DNA of 64,000 nt from Corella eumyota (Eukaryota; Chordata; Ascidiacea; Phlebobranchia; Corellidae), in assembly GCA_963082875.1 (NCBI GenBank), contig OY720101.1, forward strand, positions 9,300,001-9,364,000, written 5' to 3'. Shown piece after piece: positions 8,799-21,076 of the stretch. Made by a program: the position numbers and the translations under genes. Every line of letters starts with the position of its first letter. Positions within the stretch are counted from its first letter, which is position 1. The notes under the pieces are model-generated. The model was not told the DNA's origin. It saw only the letters and a program-made list of their open reading frames with translations, and did no database searches.

Positions 8799-9276
8799 TA
8801 TTTTGTTTTTACTTTTAACATCAATATTTAGGCGGTTTACACAACTTTATTGTCCTTGGCATTAGAAAGAAAAGGAAATACAAAAACGCTAGATTTAGTT
8901 AAAAAACTTCAGATTCGATAACACAAGGGAGAGAGTCAGACTAAAGATCTGAAAAAGATCTGTTAATTTATTTAAATATATAAAAGATTAATTATTCATA
9001 AATTGTTTAATAAATTTAAATTTTTATAAAATAATATATAAAATGAATTACTTTTATATATTTTAATTTATTACAATATCAGTTTTATATAACCTTAAAA
9101 AGATTATTACATTAGGACCGTAATTAACCTTAAAAGCCGACCTAACAAAGCAAATACTTGGTATAGTGCCGTATTATTTCTAAATTTTAAGATACAAAAC
9201 CTGGTGACAAGGTCGGTCTATGTCACATTAGAAAGGTCGGAGATCGAATTCGTGGATCGTGGATCGGTGTTGTCGT

Positions 9277-9292
9277 GAGGGTCTAGCTCACA

Positions 9293-9327
<35 letters not shown>

Positions 9328-9349
9328 GGATCGATGCCCGGGTCCTCCA
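9277..9349 (+). tRNA. tRNA-Ala(AGC), copy 3
   Basis: GAGGGTC acceptor as in copy 1 (A-C mismatch at pair 2); the rest is canonical. Confidence 0.88.
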
Positions 9350-9857
9350 TTTTTTGGTAAAAAATATCTAACATTTTTATGTGTTTTTATTTTGTCCATA
9401 AAAAATGTAAATACCTTGTTAAGTGTACTGAATGTGATTATAACGTTAATCTTCATCCTTCTCCAGTTAGTTAGGTTTCTAACACAAATGATTGTAGACA
9501 CTACTGAGATACTGTTATTAAATACCATAACAAATCAGCTATCTTGTTGTTTACGTTAAAGTTGTTATCTATTTCTAGTCACGTGTTTACACCTGTTGCC
9601 ATGTTGAGTGATTTTGGAACGTTTTTGTAGCATAGAACGTTATCTTAATTGCGTGATCTTTCGGCTTAATTTTGACTAAAATGCAACAGATGCAAATTTG
9701 TGGACAGTTAAATGTAATTTTTTTGCGATAATAACTATAAAATATTGATACGCCTTATTATGCAAAAGACATACAGACAAATCGTAATTATACGCATAAA
9801 GATAAAGACGTTGTGATATTATTAACCAGTTTGCTTCTACGAATTTAATGAACATCG

Positions 9858-9930
9858 AGTTCCGTAGTGTAGTGGTTATCACGTCTGCCTAACACGCAGA
9901 AGGTCATGGGTTCAAGTTCCATCGGAACTA
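9858..9930 (+). tRNA. tRNA-Val(AAC), copy 4
   Basis: T loop TTCAAGT and stem strand TCCAT (one G-U); otherwise consensus. Confidence 0.95.
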
Positions 9931-10251
9931 AACTTTTAAAAGTTTAAACAAATGAAAATAATTAAAACTTTTACTTAATTACGTCTACTCTTTATGCAGA
10001 AAGTTACGGTTTAAAAACTCATCAAAGCTAACATTTAAAAGCGTTAATAGCGTTAACATAATATTCGTTAAAATCCATTATATAGGTATTTAGTGAAGTT
10101 TTTACACGTTAAGATTTAAATGTTACTAAAAATAATATTAACTTGCTTATTTTAAGGTATTAATATTAACTAGTAACCGCTTTTATTTTGAAAAATAATA
10201 AAACTCTGTGAGGTGATTCACTCCTTTGTATCTAGAACAATGTTTCCAACG

Positions 10252-10324
10252 AGTTCTGTAGTGTAGTGGTTATCACGTCTGCTTTACACGCAGAAGGTCA
10301 TGGGCGCAAACCCCATCGGAACTA
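10252..10324 (+). tRNA. tRNA-Val(TAC), copy 4
   Basis: CGCAAAC T-loop form, as in copy 2. Confidence 0.83.
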
Positions 10325-10869
10325 TATTACAGAACAATTTAATATTTTTAACTTAAATAAAATTGAGGATGATTAAAATGATTATTTCTATTTATAAAGG
10401 CAATTACATAAAACATTTTATTGTTATCTTTAAACAATATTTACAATCGTTTTTGGTATTTACCATTTATCACTACAAGAAAAATATAAAGGCGGTGAAT
10501 AGAAATTTAAAAGGGTTCAATATGACCACTTTTAAAATTTAGATATTAATGATAAATTTTAAAAAGAACGCAGTTTTAAAAAGATAAACATACAGTGTGG
10601 TATATACCTAAAGAATAGGTTTAATGAGTTTTAAACCTATAACCTTATTTGTGTAGAGCAGACGTTAAAATAGGTCTGTAGAAGTACATTGGTTGATCAA
10701 ACTGCAACGTTTTAATACTCTAAAATAAATATAGACTGCTGTTTATTCAAAAATGATTGGTAAAAATTGTCTTACGTCTAAAATTAATAAATTTTGCTGT
10801 AGTTTTTTATAAAGTAAAGAATGCATATAACTACACAATAATTTCTGTTTATATTTATGGCAATAAAAT

Positions 10870-10938
10870 TAGTTCAGCGAGACTTAAACTCATGGCCTTC
10901 TGCTTGTAAAGCAGATGGAATTGTTTTTTAGTCCATAA
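10870..10938 (+). pseudogene. decayed tRNA-Thr(TGT), copy 4
   Basis: As copy 1, with TTGTTTTTTAG replacing TTGTCTTTTAG in the T-arm region. Confidence 0.58.
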
Positions 10939-10991
10939 TAATGAACTCGTTCCGAATTATTGACAATTTGTAAATAAGCTGTAAAGTATCT

Positions 10992-11065
10992 GGCCGGTTA
11001 GCTCAGCTGGTTAGAGCGTCGTGCTAATAACGCGAATGTCGCGGGTTCGATCCCCGTACTGGCCA
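10992..11065 (+). tRNA. tRNA-Ile(AAT), copy 4
   Basis: Consensus form. Confidence 0.97.
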
Positions 11066-11190
11066 TTCTTTTGTTTAATATCCTTCCACACAAACAACGC
11101 ATGGCTTAGTCGATAGAAATTGATTTAAGAAATTTTTTTTATCCAAAAAGAGAATTAATTAAGAAGGCGAGACAATGTATTTTTACAGGA

Positions 11191-11263
11191 GCCTCGATAG
11201 CTCAGTTCGGAGAGCGTCAGACTTAAGATCTGAAAGTCCCTGGTTCAATCCCGGGTCGGAGCA
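11191..11263 (+). tRNA. Phe-type tRNA with TAA anticodon, copy 4
   Basis: The body is that of the array's tRNA-Phe, but the loop is CTTAAGA, so the anticodon is TAA (Leu UUA/UUG codons). The D loop is AGTTCGGA, so the G run is shortened. The acceptor 3' strand TCGGAGC adds a C-A mismatch unique to this copy. There is no long variable arm, so it is not a normal tRNA-Leu. It may be a pseudogene or an anticodon-shifted tRNA. Confidence 0.8.
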
Positions 11264-11730
11264 TCTTTTGTTTTTACTTTTAACATCAATATTTAGGCGG
11301 TTTACACAACTTTATTGTCCTTGGCATTAGAAAGAAAAGGAAATACAAAAACGCTAGATTTAGTTAAAATACTTCAGCTTCGATAACACAAGGGAGAGAG
11401 TCAGACTAAAGATCTGTTAATTTATTTAAATATATAAAAGATTAATTATTCATAAATTGTTTAATAAATTTAAATTTTTATAAAATAATATATAAAACGA
11501 ATTACTTTTATATATTTTAATTTATTACAATATCAGTTTTATATAACCTTAAAAAGATTATTACATTAGGACCGTAATTAACCTTAAAAGCCGACCTAAC
11601 AAAGCAAATACTTGGTATAGTGCCGTATTATTTCTAAATTTTAAGATCCAAAACCTGGTGACAAGGTCGGTCTATGTCACATTAGAAAGGTCGGAGATCG
11701 AATTCGTGGATCGTGGATCGGTGTTGTCGT

Positions 11731-11803
11731 GGGGGTCTAGCTCACATGGTAGAGCGCGCGCTTAGCATGCGAGAGGTACCGGGATCGATGCCCGGGTCCT
11801 CCA
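11731..11803 (+). tRNA. tRNA-Ala(AGC), copy 4
   Basis: The anticodon-stem 3' strand is GCGAG, leaving one G-A mismatch against CGCGC. Confidence 0.9.
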
Positions 11804-12311
11804 TTTTTTGGTAAAAAATATCTAACATTTTTATGTGTTTTTATTTTGTCCATAAAAAATTGAAATACCTTGTTAAGTGTACTGAATGTGATTATAACGT
11901 TAATCTTCATCCTTCTCCAGTTAGTTAGGTTTCTAACACAAATGATTGTAGACACTACTGAGATACTGTTATTAAATACCATAACAAATCAGCTATCTTG
12001 TTGTTTACGTTAAAGTTGTTATCTATTTCTAGTCACGTGTTTACACCTGTTGCCATGTTGAGTGATTTTGGAACGTTTTTGTAGCATAGAACGTTATCTT
12101 AATTGCGTGATCTTTCGGCTTAATTTTGACTAAAATGCAACTGCTGCAAATTTGTGGACGGTTAAATGTAATTTTTTTGCGATAATAACTATAAAATATT
12201 GATACGCCTTATTATGCAAAAGACATACAGACAAATCGTAATTATACGCATAGAGATAAAGACGTTGTAATATTATTGACCAGTTTGCTTCTACGAATTT
12301 AATGAACATCG

Positions 12312-12384
12312 AGTTCCGTAGTGTAGTGGTTATCACGTCTGCCTAACACGCAGAAGGTCATGGGTTCAAGCCCCATCGGAACTA
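12312..12384 (+). tRNA. tRNA-Val(AAC), copy 5
   Basis: Consensus form. Confidence 0.97.
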
Positions 12385-12705
12385 AACTTTTAAAAGTTTA
12401 AACAAATGAAAATAATTAAAACTTTTACATAATTACGTCTACTCTTTATGCAAAAAGTTACGGTTTAAAAACTCTTCAAAGCTAACATTTAAAAGCGTTA
12501 ATAGCGTTAACATAATATTCGTTAAAATCAATTATATAGGTATTTAGTGAAGTTTTTACACGTTAAGATTTAAATGTTACTAAAAATAATATTAGCTTGC
12601 TTATTTTAAGGTATTAATATTAACTAGTAACCGCTTTTATTTTGAAAAATAATAAAACTCTGTGAGGTGATTCACTCCTTTGTATCTAGAACAATGTTTC
12701 CAACG

Positions 12706-12778
12706 AGTTCTGTAGTGTAGTGATTATCATGTCTGCTTTACACGCAGAAGGTCATGGGCGCAAACCCCATCGGAACTA
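12706..12778 (+). tRNA. tRNA-Val(TAC), copy 5
   Basis: D arm reads GTGATTATCAT (one G-U); CGCAAAC T loop. Confidence 0.82.
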
Positions 12779-13315
12779 TATTACAGAACAATTTAATATT
12801 TTTAACTTAAATAAAATTGAGGATGATTAAAATGATTATTTCTATTTATAAAGGCAATTACATAAAACATTTTATTGTTATCTTTAAACAATATTTACAA
12901 TCGTTTTTGGTATTTACCATTTATCACTACAAGAAAAATATAAAGGCGGTGAATAGAAATTTAAAAGGGTTCAATATGACCACTTTTAAAATTTAGATAT
13001 TAATGATAAATTTTAAAAAGAACGCAGTTTTAAAAAGATAAACATACAGTGTGGTAAAGAATGGGTTTAATAAGTTTTAAACCTATAACCTTATTTGTGT
13101 AGAGCAGACGTTAAAATAGGTCTGTAGAAGTACATTGGTTGATCAAACTGCAACGTTTTAATACTCTAAAATAAATATAGACTGCTGTTTATTCAAAAAT
13201 GATTGGTAAAAATTGTCTTACGTCTAAAATTAATAAATTTTGCTGTAGTTTTTTATAAAATAAAGAATGCATATAACTACACAATAATTGCTGTTTATAT
13301 TTATAGCAATAAAAT

Positions 13316-13384
13316 TAGTTTAGCGAGACTTAAACTCATGGCCTTCTGCTTGTAAAGCAGATGGAATTGTCTTTTAGTCCATAA
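13316..13384 (+). pseudogene. decayed tRNA-Thr(TGT), copy 5
   Basis: TAGTTTAGCGAG A box; anticodon arm intact. Confidence 0.58.
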
Positions 13385-13437
13385 TAATGGAATCGTTCCG
13401 AATTATTGACAATTTGTAAATAAGCTGTAAAGTATCT

Positions 13438-13511
13438 GGCCGGTTAGCTCAGCTGGTTAGAGCGTCGTGCTAATAACGCGAATGTCGCGGGTTCGATCCC
13501 CGTACTGGCCA
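13438..13511 (+). tRNA. tRNA-Ile(AAT), copy 5
   Basis: Consensus form. Confidence 0.97.
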
Positions 13512-13636
13512 TTCTTTTGTTTAATATCCTTCCACACAAACAACGCATGGCTTAGTCGATAGAAATTGATTTAAGATTTTTTTTTTATCCAAAAAGAGAA
13601 TTAATTAAGAAGGCGAGACAATGTATTTCTACAGGA

Positions 13637-13709
13637 CCCTCGATAGCTCAGTTGGGAGAGCGTCAGCCTGAAGATCTGAAGGTCCCTTGTTCAATCCCGG
13701 GTCGGGGCA
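13637..13709 (+). tRNA. tRNA-Phe(GAA), copy 5, degenerate
   Basis: Base 1 is C instead of G, the anticodon stem is TCAGC/TCTGA with a mismatch next to the loop, and the T stem CCTTG/CCGGG has a mismatch. Probably inactive. Confidence 0.7.
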
Positions 13710-14187
13710 TATTTTGTTTTTACTTTTAACATCAATATTTAGGCGGTTTACACAACTTTATTGTCCTTGGCATTAGAAAGAAAAGGAAATACAAAAACGC
13801 TAGATTTAGTTAAAAAACTTCAGATTCGATAACACATGGGAGAGAGTCAGACTAAAGATCTGAAAATGATCTGTTAATTTATTCAAATATATGAAAGATT
13901 AATTATTCATAAATTGTTTAATAAATTTAAATTTTTATAAAATAATATATAAAACGAATTACTTTTATATATTTTAATTTATTACAATATCAGTTTTATA
14001 TAACTTTAAAAAGATTATTACATTAGGACCGTAATTAACCTTAAAAGCCGACTTAACAAAGCAAATACTTGGTATAGTGCCGTATTATTTCTAAATTTTA
14101 AGATCCAAAATCTGGTGACAAGGTCGGTCTATGTCACATTAGAAAAGTCGGGGATCGAATTCGTGGATCGTGGATGGGTGTTGGCGT

Positions 14188-14260
14188 GGGGGTCTAGCTC
14201 ACATTGTAGAGCGCGCACTTAGCATGCGCGAGGTACCGGGATCGATGCCCGGGTCCTCCA
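14188..14260 (+). tRNA. tRNA-Ala(AGC), copy 5
   Basis: D loop ACATTGTA has lost one G of the GG pair. The anticodon stem CGCAC/GCGCG has an A-C mismatch. Confidence 0.82.
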
Positions 14261-14768
14261 TTTTTTGGTAAAAAATATCTAACATTTTTATGTATTTTTA
14301 TTTTGTCCATAAAAAATTGAAATGCCTTGTTAAGTGTACTGAATGTGATTATAACGTTAATCTTCATCATTCTCCAGTTAGTTAGGTTTCTTACACAAAT
14401 GATTGTAGACACTACTGAGATACTGTTATTAAATACCATAACAAATCAGCTATCTTGTTGTTTACGTTAAAGTTGTTATCTATTTCTAGTCACGTGTTTA
14501 CACCTGTTGCCATGTTGAGTGATTTTGGAACGTTTTTGTAGCATAGAACGTTATCTTAATTGCGTGATCTTTCGGCTTAATTTTGACTAAAATGCAACTG
14601 ATGCAAATTTGTGGACGGTTAAATGTAATTTTTTTGCGATAATAACTATAAAATATTGATACGCCTTATTATACAAAAGACATACAGACAAATCGTAATT
14701 ATACGCATAGAGATAAAGACGTTGTGATATTATTAACCAGTTTGCTTCTACGAATTTAATGAACATCG

Positions 14769-14841
14769 AGTTCCGTAGTGTAGTGGTTATCACGTCTGCC
14801 TAACACGCAGAAGGTCATGGGTTCAAGCCTCAACGGAACTA
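14769..14841 (+). tRNA. tRNA-Val(AAC), copy 6
   Basis: CTCAA T-stem strand (one mismatch, one G-U); anticodon loop CTAACAC. Confidence 0.93.
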
Positions 14842-15162
14842 AACTTTTAATAGTTTAAACAAATGAAAATAATTAAAACTTTTACATAATTACGACTACT
14901 CTTTATGCAGAAAGTTACGGTTTAAAAACTCATCAAAGCTAACATTTAAAAGCGTTAATAGCGTTAACGTATTATTCGTTAAAATCCATTATATAGGTAT
15001 TTAGTGAAGTTTTTACAAGTTAAGATTTAAATGTTACTAAAAATAATATTAACTTGCTTATTTTAAGTTAATAATATTAACTAGTAACCGCTTTTATTTT
15101 GAAAAATAATAAAATTCTGTGAGGTGATTCACTCCTTTGTATCTAGAACAATGTTTCTAACG

Positions 15163-15235
15163 AGTTCTGTAGTGTAGTGGTTATCACGTCTGCTTTACAC
15201 GCAGAAGGTCATGGGTACAAACCCCATCGGAACCA
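15163..15235 (+). tRNA. tRNA-Val(TAC), copy 6
   Basis: TACAAAC T loop, CGGAACC acceptor. The downstream T-run is lengthened (TTTTTTT). Confidence 0.8.
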
Positions 15236-15780
15236 TACTACAGAACAATTTAATTTTTTTAACTTAAATAAAATTGAGGATGATTAAAATGATTATTTCT
15301 ATTTATAAAGGCAATTACATAAAACATTTTATTGTTATCTTTAAACAATATTTACAATCGTTTATGGTATTTACCATTTATCACTACAAGAAAAATATAA
15401 AGGCGGTGAATAGAAATTTAAAAGGGTTCAATATGACCACTTTTAAAATTTAGATATTAATGATAAATTTTAAAAAGAACGCAGTTTTAAAAAGATAAAC
15501 ATACAGTGTGGTATATACCTAAAGAATAGGTTTAATAAGTTTTAAACCTATAACCTTATTTGTGTAGAGCAGACGTTAAAATAGGTCTGTAGAAGTACAT
15601 TGGTTGATCAAACTGCAACGTTTTAATACTCTAAAATAAATATAGACTGCTGTTTATTCAAAAATGATTGGTAAAAATTGTCTTACGTCTAAAATTAATA
15701 AATTTTGCTGTAGTTTTTTATAAAATAAAGAATGCATATAACTACACAATAATTGCTGTTTATATTTATAGCAATAAAAT

Positions 15781-15849
15781 TAGTTTAGCGAGACTTAAAC
15801 TCATGGCCTTCTGCTTGTAAAGCAGATGGAATTGTCTTTTAGTCCATAA
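15781..15849 (+). pseudogene. decayed tRNA-Thr(TGT), copy 6
   Basis: Same form as copy 5. Confidence 0.58.
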
Positions 15850-15902
15850 TAATGGAATCGTTCCGAATTATTGACAATTTGTAAATAAGCTGTAAAGTAT
15901 CT

Positions 15903-15976
15903 GGCCGGTTAGCTCAGCTGGTTAGAGCGTCGTGCTAATAACGCGAATGTCGCGGGTTCGATCCCCGTACTGGCCA
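15903..15976 (+). tRNA. tRNA-Ile(AAT), copy 6
   Basis: Consensus form. Confidence 0.97.
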
Positions 15977-16101
15977 TTCTTTTGTTTAATATCCTTCCAC
16001 ACAAACAACGCATGGCTTAGTCGATAGAAATTGATTTAAGATTTTTTTTTTATCCAAAAAGAGAATTAATTAAGAAGGCGAGACAATGTATTTCTACAGG
16101 A

Positions 16102-16174
16102 GCCTCGATAGCTCAGTTGGGAGAGCGTCAGCCTGAAGATCTGAAGGTCCCTGGTTCAATCCCGGGTCGGGGCA
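16102..16174 (+). tRNA. tRNA-Phe(GAA), copy 6
   Basis: TCAGC/TCTGA anticodon stem with a mismatch next to the loop; all other arms canonical. Confidence 0.87.
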
Positions 16175-16641
16175 TATTTTGTTTTTACTTTTAACATCAA
16201 TATTTAGGCGGTTTACACAACTTTATTGTCTTTGGCATTAGAAAGAAAAGGAAATACAAAAACGCTAGATTTAGTTAAAAAACTTCAGCTTCGATAACAC
16301 AAGGGAGAGAGTCAGACTAAAGATCTGTTAATTTATTTAAATATATAAAAGATTAATTATTCATAAATTGTTTAATAAATTTAAATTTTTATAAAATAAT
16401 ATATAAAACGAATTACTTTTATATATTTTAATTTATTACAATATCAGTTTTATATAACCTTAAAAAGATTATTACATTAGGACCGTAATTAACCTTAAAA
16501 GCCGACCTAACAAAGCAAATACTTGGTATAGTGCCGTATTATTTCTAAATTTTAAGATCCAAAACCTGGTGACAAGGTCGGTCTATGTCACATTAGAAAG
16601 GTCGGAGATCGAATTCGTGGATCGTGGATCGGTGTTGTCGT

Positions 16642-16714
16642 GGGGGTCTAGCTCACATGGTAGAGCGCGCGCTTAGCATGCGAGAGGTACCGGGATCGAT
16701 GCCCGGGTCCTCCA
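16642..16714 (+). tRNA. tRNA-Ala(AGC), copy 6
   Basis: GCGAG anticodon-stem form. Confidence 0.9.
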
Positions 16715-17222
16715 TTTTTTGGTAAAAAATATCTAACATTTTTATGTGTTTTTATTTTGTCCATAAAAAATTGAAATACCTTGTTAAGTGTACTGAATGT
16801 GATTATAACGTTAATCTTCATCCTTCTCCAGTTAGTTAGGTTTCTAACACAAATGATTGTAGACACTACTGAGATACTGTTATTAAATACCATAACAAAT
16901 CAGCTATCTTGTTGTTTACGTTAAAGTTGTTATCTATTTCTAGTCACGTGTTTACACCTGTTGCCATGTTGAGTGATTTTGGAACGTTTTTGTAGCATAG
17001 AACGTTATCTTAATTGCGTGATCTTTCGGCTTAATTTTGACTAAAATGCAACTGCTGCAAATTTGTGGACGGTTAAATGTAATTTTTTTGCGATAATAAC
17101 TATAAAATATTGATACGCCTTATTATGCAAAAGACATACAGACAAATCGTAATTATACGCATAGAGATAAAGACGTTGTGATATTATTAACCAGTTTGCT
17201 TTTACGAATTTAATGAACATCG

Positions 17223-17295
17223 AGTTCCGTAGTGTAGTGGTTATCACGTCTGCCTAACACGCAGAAGGTCATGGGTTCAAGCCCCATCGGAACTA
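17223..17295 (+). tRNA. tRNA-Val(AAC), copy 7
   Basis: Consensus form. Confidence 0.97.
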
Positions 17296-17616
17296 AACTT
17301 TTAAAAGTTTAAACAAATGAAAATAATTAAAACTTTTACATAATTACGTCTACTCTTTATGCAAAAAGTTACGGTTTAAAAACTCATCAAAGCTAACATT
17401 TAAAAGCGTTAATAGCGTTAACATAATATTCGTTAAAATCAATTATATAGGTATTTAGTGAAGTTTTTACACGTTAAGATTTAAATGTTACTAAAAATAA
17501 TATTAGCTTGCTTATTTTAAGGTATTAATATTAACTAGTAACCGCTTTTATTTTGAAAAATAATAAAACTCTGTGAGGTGATTCACTCCTTTGTATCTAG
17601 AACAATGTTTCCAACG

Positions 17617-17689
17617 AGTTCTGTAGTGTAGTGATTATCATGTCTGCTTTACACGCAGAAGGTCATGGGCGCAAACCCCATCGGAACTA
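17617..17689 (+). tRNA. tRNA-Val(TAC), copy 7
   Basis: GTGATTATCAT D arm, CGCAAAC T loop. Confidence 0.82.
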
Positions 17690-18234
17690 TATTACAGAAC
17701 AATTTAATATTTTTAACTTAAATAAAATTGAGGATGATTAAAATGATTATTTCTATTTATAAAGGCAATTACATAAAACATTTTATTGTTATCTTTAAAC
17801 AATATTTACAATCGTTTTTGGTATTTACCATTTATCACTACAAGAAAAATATAAAGGCGGTGAATAGAAATTTAAAAGGGTTCAATATGACCACTTTTAA
17901 AATTTAGATATTAATGATAAATTTTAAAAAGAACGCAGTTTTAAAAAGATAAACATACAGTGTGGTATATACCTAAAGAATAGGTTTAATGAGTTTTAAA
18001 CCTATAACCTTATTTGTGTAGAGCAGACGTTAAAATAGGTCTGTAGAAGTACATTGGTTGATCAAACTGCAACGTTTTAATACTCTAAAATAAATATAGA
18101 CTGCTGTTTATTCAAAAATGATTGGTAAAAATTGTCTTACGTCTAAAATTAATAAATTTTGCTGTAGTTTTTTATAAAGTAAAGAATGCATATAACTACA
18201 CAATAATTTCTGTTTATATTTATGGCAATAAAAT

Positions 18235-18303
18235 TAGTTCAGCGAGACTTAAACTCATGGCCTTCTGCTTGTAAAGCAGATGGAATTGTTTTTTAGTCCA
18301 TAA
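18235..18303 (+). pseudogene. decayed tRNA-Thr(TGT), copy 7
   Basis: Same form as copy 4. Confidence 0.58.
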
Positions 18304-18356
18304 TAATGAACTCGTTCCGAATTATTGACAATTTGTAAATAACCTGTAAAGTATCT

Positions 18357-18430
18357 GGCCGGTTAGCTCAGCTGGTTAGAGCGTCGTGCTAATAACGCGA
18401 ATGTCGCGGGTTCGATCCCCGTACTGGCCA
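18357..18430 (+). tRNA. tRNA-Ile(AAT), copy 7
   Basis: Consensus form. Confidence 0.97.
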
Positions 18431-18555
18431 TTCTTTTGTTTAATATCCTTCCACACAAACAACGCATGGCTTAGTCGATAGAAATTGATTTAAGAAATTT
18501 TTTTTATCCAAAAAGAGAATTAATTAAGAAGGCGAGACAATGTATTTTTACAGGA

Positions 18556-18628
18556 GCCTCGATAGCTCAGTTCGGAGAGCGTCAGACTTAAGATCTGAAA
18601 GTCCCTGGTTCAATCCCGGGTCGGGGCA
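18556..18628 (+). tRNA. Phe-type tRNA with TAA anticodon, copy 7
   Basis: CTTAAGA loop and AGTTCGGA D loop as in copy 4, but with the intact TCGGGGC acceptor strand. The variable region reads AAGTC. Confidence 0.83.
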
Positions 18629-19095
18629 TATTTTGTTTTTACTTTTAACATCAATATTTAGGCGGTTTACACAACTTTATTGTCCTTGGCATTAGAAAGA
18701 AAAGGAAATACAAAAACGCTAGATTTAGTTAAAATACTTCAGCTTCGATAACACAAGGGAGAGAGTCAGACTAAAGATCTGTTAATTTATTTAAATATAT
18801 AAAAGATTAATTATTCATAAATTGTTTAATAAATTTAAATTTTTATAAAATAATATATAAAACGAATTACTTTTATATATTTTAATTTATTACAATATCA
18901 GTTTTATATAACCTTAAAAAGATTATTACATTAGGACCGTAATTAACCTTAAAAGCCGACCTAACAAAGCAAATACTTGGTATAGTGCCGTATTATTTCT
19001 AAATTTTAAGATCCAAAACCTGGTGACAAGGTCGGTCTATGTCACATTAGAAAGGTCGGAGATCGAATTCGTGGATCGTGGATCGGTGTTGTCGT

Positions 19096-19168
19096 GGGGG
19101 TCTAGCTCACATGGTAGAGCGCGCGCTTAGCATGCGAGAGGTACCGGGATCGATGCCCGGGTCCTCCA
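19096..19168 (+). tRNA. tRNA-Ala(AGC), copy 7
   Basis: GCGAG anticodon-stem form. Confidence 0.9.
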
Positions 19169-19676
19169 TTTTTTGGTAAAAAATATCTAACATTTTTATG
19201 TGTTTTTATTTTGTCCATAAAAAATTGAAATACCTTGTTAAGTGTACTGAATGTGATTATAACGTTAATCTTCATCCTTCTCCAGTTAGTTAGGTTTCTA
19301 ACACAAATGATTGTAGACACTACTGAGATACTGTTATTAAATACCATAACAAATCAGCTATCTTGTTGTTTACGTTAAAGTTGTTATCTATTTCTAGTCA
19401 CGTGTTTACACCTGTTGCCATGTTGAGTGATTTTGGAACGTTTTTGTAGCATAGAACGTTATCTTAATTGCGTGATCTTTCGGCTTAATTTTGACTAAAA
19501 TGCAACTGCTGCAAATTTGTGGACGGTTAAATGTAATTTTTTTGCGATAATAACTATAAAATATTGATACGCCTTATTATGCAAAAGACATACAGACAAA
19601 TCGTAATTATACGCATAGAGATAAAGACGTTGTGATATTATTAACCAGTTTGCTTCTACGAATTTAATGAACATCG

Positions 19677-19749
19677 AGTTCCGTAGTGTAGTGGTTATCA
19701 CGTCTGCCTAACACGCAGAAGGTCATGGGTTCAAGCCCCATCGGAACTA
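19677..19749 (+). tRNA. tRNA-Val(AAC), copy 8
   Basis: Consensus form. Confidence 0.97.
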
Positions 19750-20070
19750 AACTTTTAAAAGTTTAAACAAATGAAAATAATTAAAACTTTTACATAATTA
19801 CGTCTACTCTTTATGCAAAAAGTTACGGTTTAAAAACTCATCAAAGCTAACATTTAAAAGCGTTAATAGCGTTAACATAATATTCGTTAAAATCAATTAT
19901 ATAGGTATTTAGTGAAGTTTTTACACGTTAAGATTTAAATGTTACTAAAAATAATATTAGCTTGCTTATTTTAAGGTATTAATATTAACTAGTAACCGCT
20001 TTTATTTTGAAAAATAATAAAACTCTGTGAGGTGATTCACTCCTTTGTATCTAGAACAATGTTTCCAACG

Positions 20071-20143
20071 AGTTCTGTAGTGTAGTGATTATCATGTCTG
20101 CTTTACACGCAGAAGGTCATGGGCGCAAACCCCATCGGAACTA
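20071..20143 (+). tRNA. tRNA-Val(TAC), copy 8
   Basis: GTGATTATCAT D arm, CGCAAAC T loop. Confidence 0.82.
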
Positions 20144-20681
20144 TATTACAGAACAATTTAATATTTTTAACTTAAATAAAATTGAGGATGATTAAAATGA
20201 TTATTTCTATTTATAAAGGCAATTACATAAAACATTTTATTGTTATCTTTAAACAATATTTACAATCGTTTTTGGTATTTACCATTTATCACTACAAGAA
20301 AAATATAAAGGCGGTGAATAGAAATTGAAAAGGGTTCAATATGACCACTTTTAAAATTTAGATATTAATGATAAATTTTAAAAAGAACGCAGTTTTAAAA
20401 ATGATAAACATACAGTGTGGTAAAGAATGGGTTTAATAAGTTTTAAACCTATAACCTTATTTGTGTAGAGCAGACGTTAAAATAGGTCTGTAGAAGTACA
20501 TTGGTTGATCAAACTGCAACGTTTTAATACTCTAAAATAAATATAGACTGCTGTTTATTCAAAAATGATTGGTAAAAATTGTCTTACGTCTAAAATTAAT
20601 AAATTTTGCTGTAGTTTTTTATAAAATAAAGAATGCATATAACTACACAATAATTGCTGTTTATATTTATGGCAATAAAAT

Positions 20682-20750
20682 TAGTTTAGCGAGACTTAAA
20701 CTCATGGCCTTCTGCTTGTAAAGCAGATGGAATTGTCTTTTAGTCCATAA
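20682..20750 (+). pseudogene. decayed tRNA-Thr(TGT), copy 8
   Basis: TAGTTTAGCGAG form. The spacer to Ile is one base longer (GACCCA for GACAA). Confidence 0.58.
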
Positions 20751-20804
20751 TAATGGAATCGTTCCGAATTATTGACCCATTTGTAAATAAGCTGTAAAGT
20801 ATCT

Positions 20805-20878
20805 GGCCGGTTAGCTCAGCTGGTTAGAGCGTCGTGCTAATAACGCGAATGTCGCGGGTTCGATCCCCGTACTGGCCA
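20805..20878 (+). tRNA. tRNA-Ile(AAT), copy 8
   Basis: Consensus form. Confidence 0.97.
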
Positions 20879-21003
20879 TTCTTTTGTTTAATATCCTTCC
20901 ACACAAACAACGCATGGCTTAGTCGATAGAAATTGATTTAAGATTTTTTTTTTATCCAAAAAGAGAATTAATTAAGAAGGCGAGACAATGTATTTCTACA
21001 GGA

Positions 21004-21007
21004 GCCT

Positions 21008-21059
<52 letters not shown>

Positions 21060-21076
21060 AATCCCGGGTCGGGGCA
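21004..21076 (+). tRNA. tRNA-Phe(GAA), copy 8
   Basis: Reference canonical copy: GCCTCGA/TCGGGGC acceptor, AGTTGGGA D loop, TCAGA-CTGAAGA-TCTGA, and CCTGG-TTCAATC-CCGGG. TTTT follows. Confidence 0.97.

Larger units (their letters stand above)
7391..9857 (+). repeat. tRNA array unit 3
   Basis: Subfamily B. It matches unit 1 at offset 6721 up to Val(TAC), then departs. Val relic 7512-7552; Phe relic 8912-8951. Confidence 0.95.
9858..12311 (+). repeat. tRNA array unit 4
   Basis: Subfamily A with the TAA-anticodon Phe variant. Val relic 9979-10019; Phe relic 11377-11416. Confidence 0.95.
12312..14768 (+). repeat. tRNA array unit 5
   Basis: Subfamily A at its left end, B-like from the Phe region on. 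TATACCTAAAGAAT of other units is shortened at about 13055. Val relic 12433-12473; Phe relic 13823-13862. Confidence 0.95.
14769..17222 (+). repeat. tRNA array unit 6
   Basis: Subfamily B up to the Phe region, A-like after. Val relic 14890-14930; Phe relic 16288-16327. Confidence 0.95.
17223..19676 (+). repeat. tRNA array unit 7
   Basis: Subfamily A with the TAA Phe variant. Val relic 17344-17384; Phe relic 18742-18781. Confidence 0.95.
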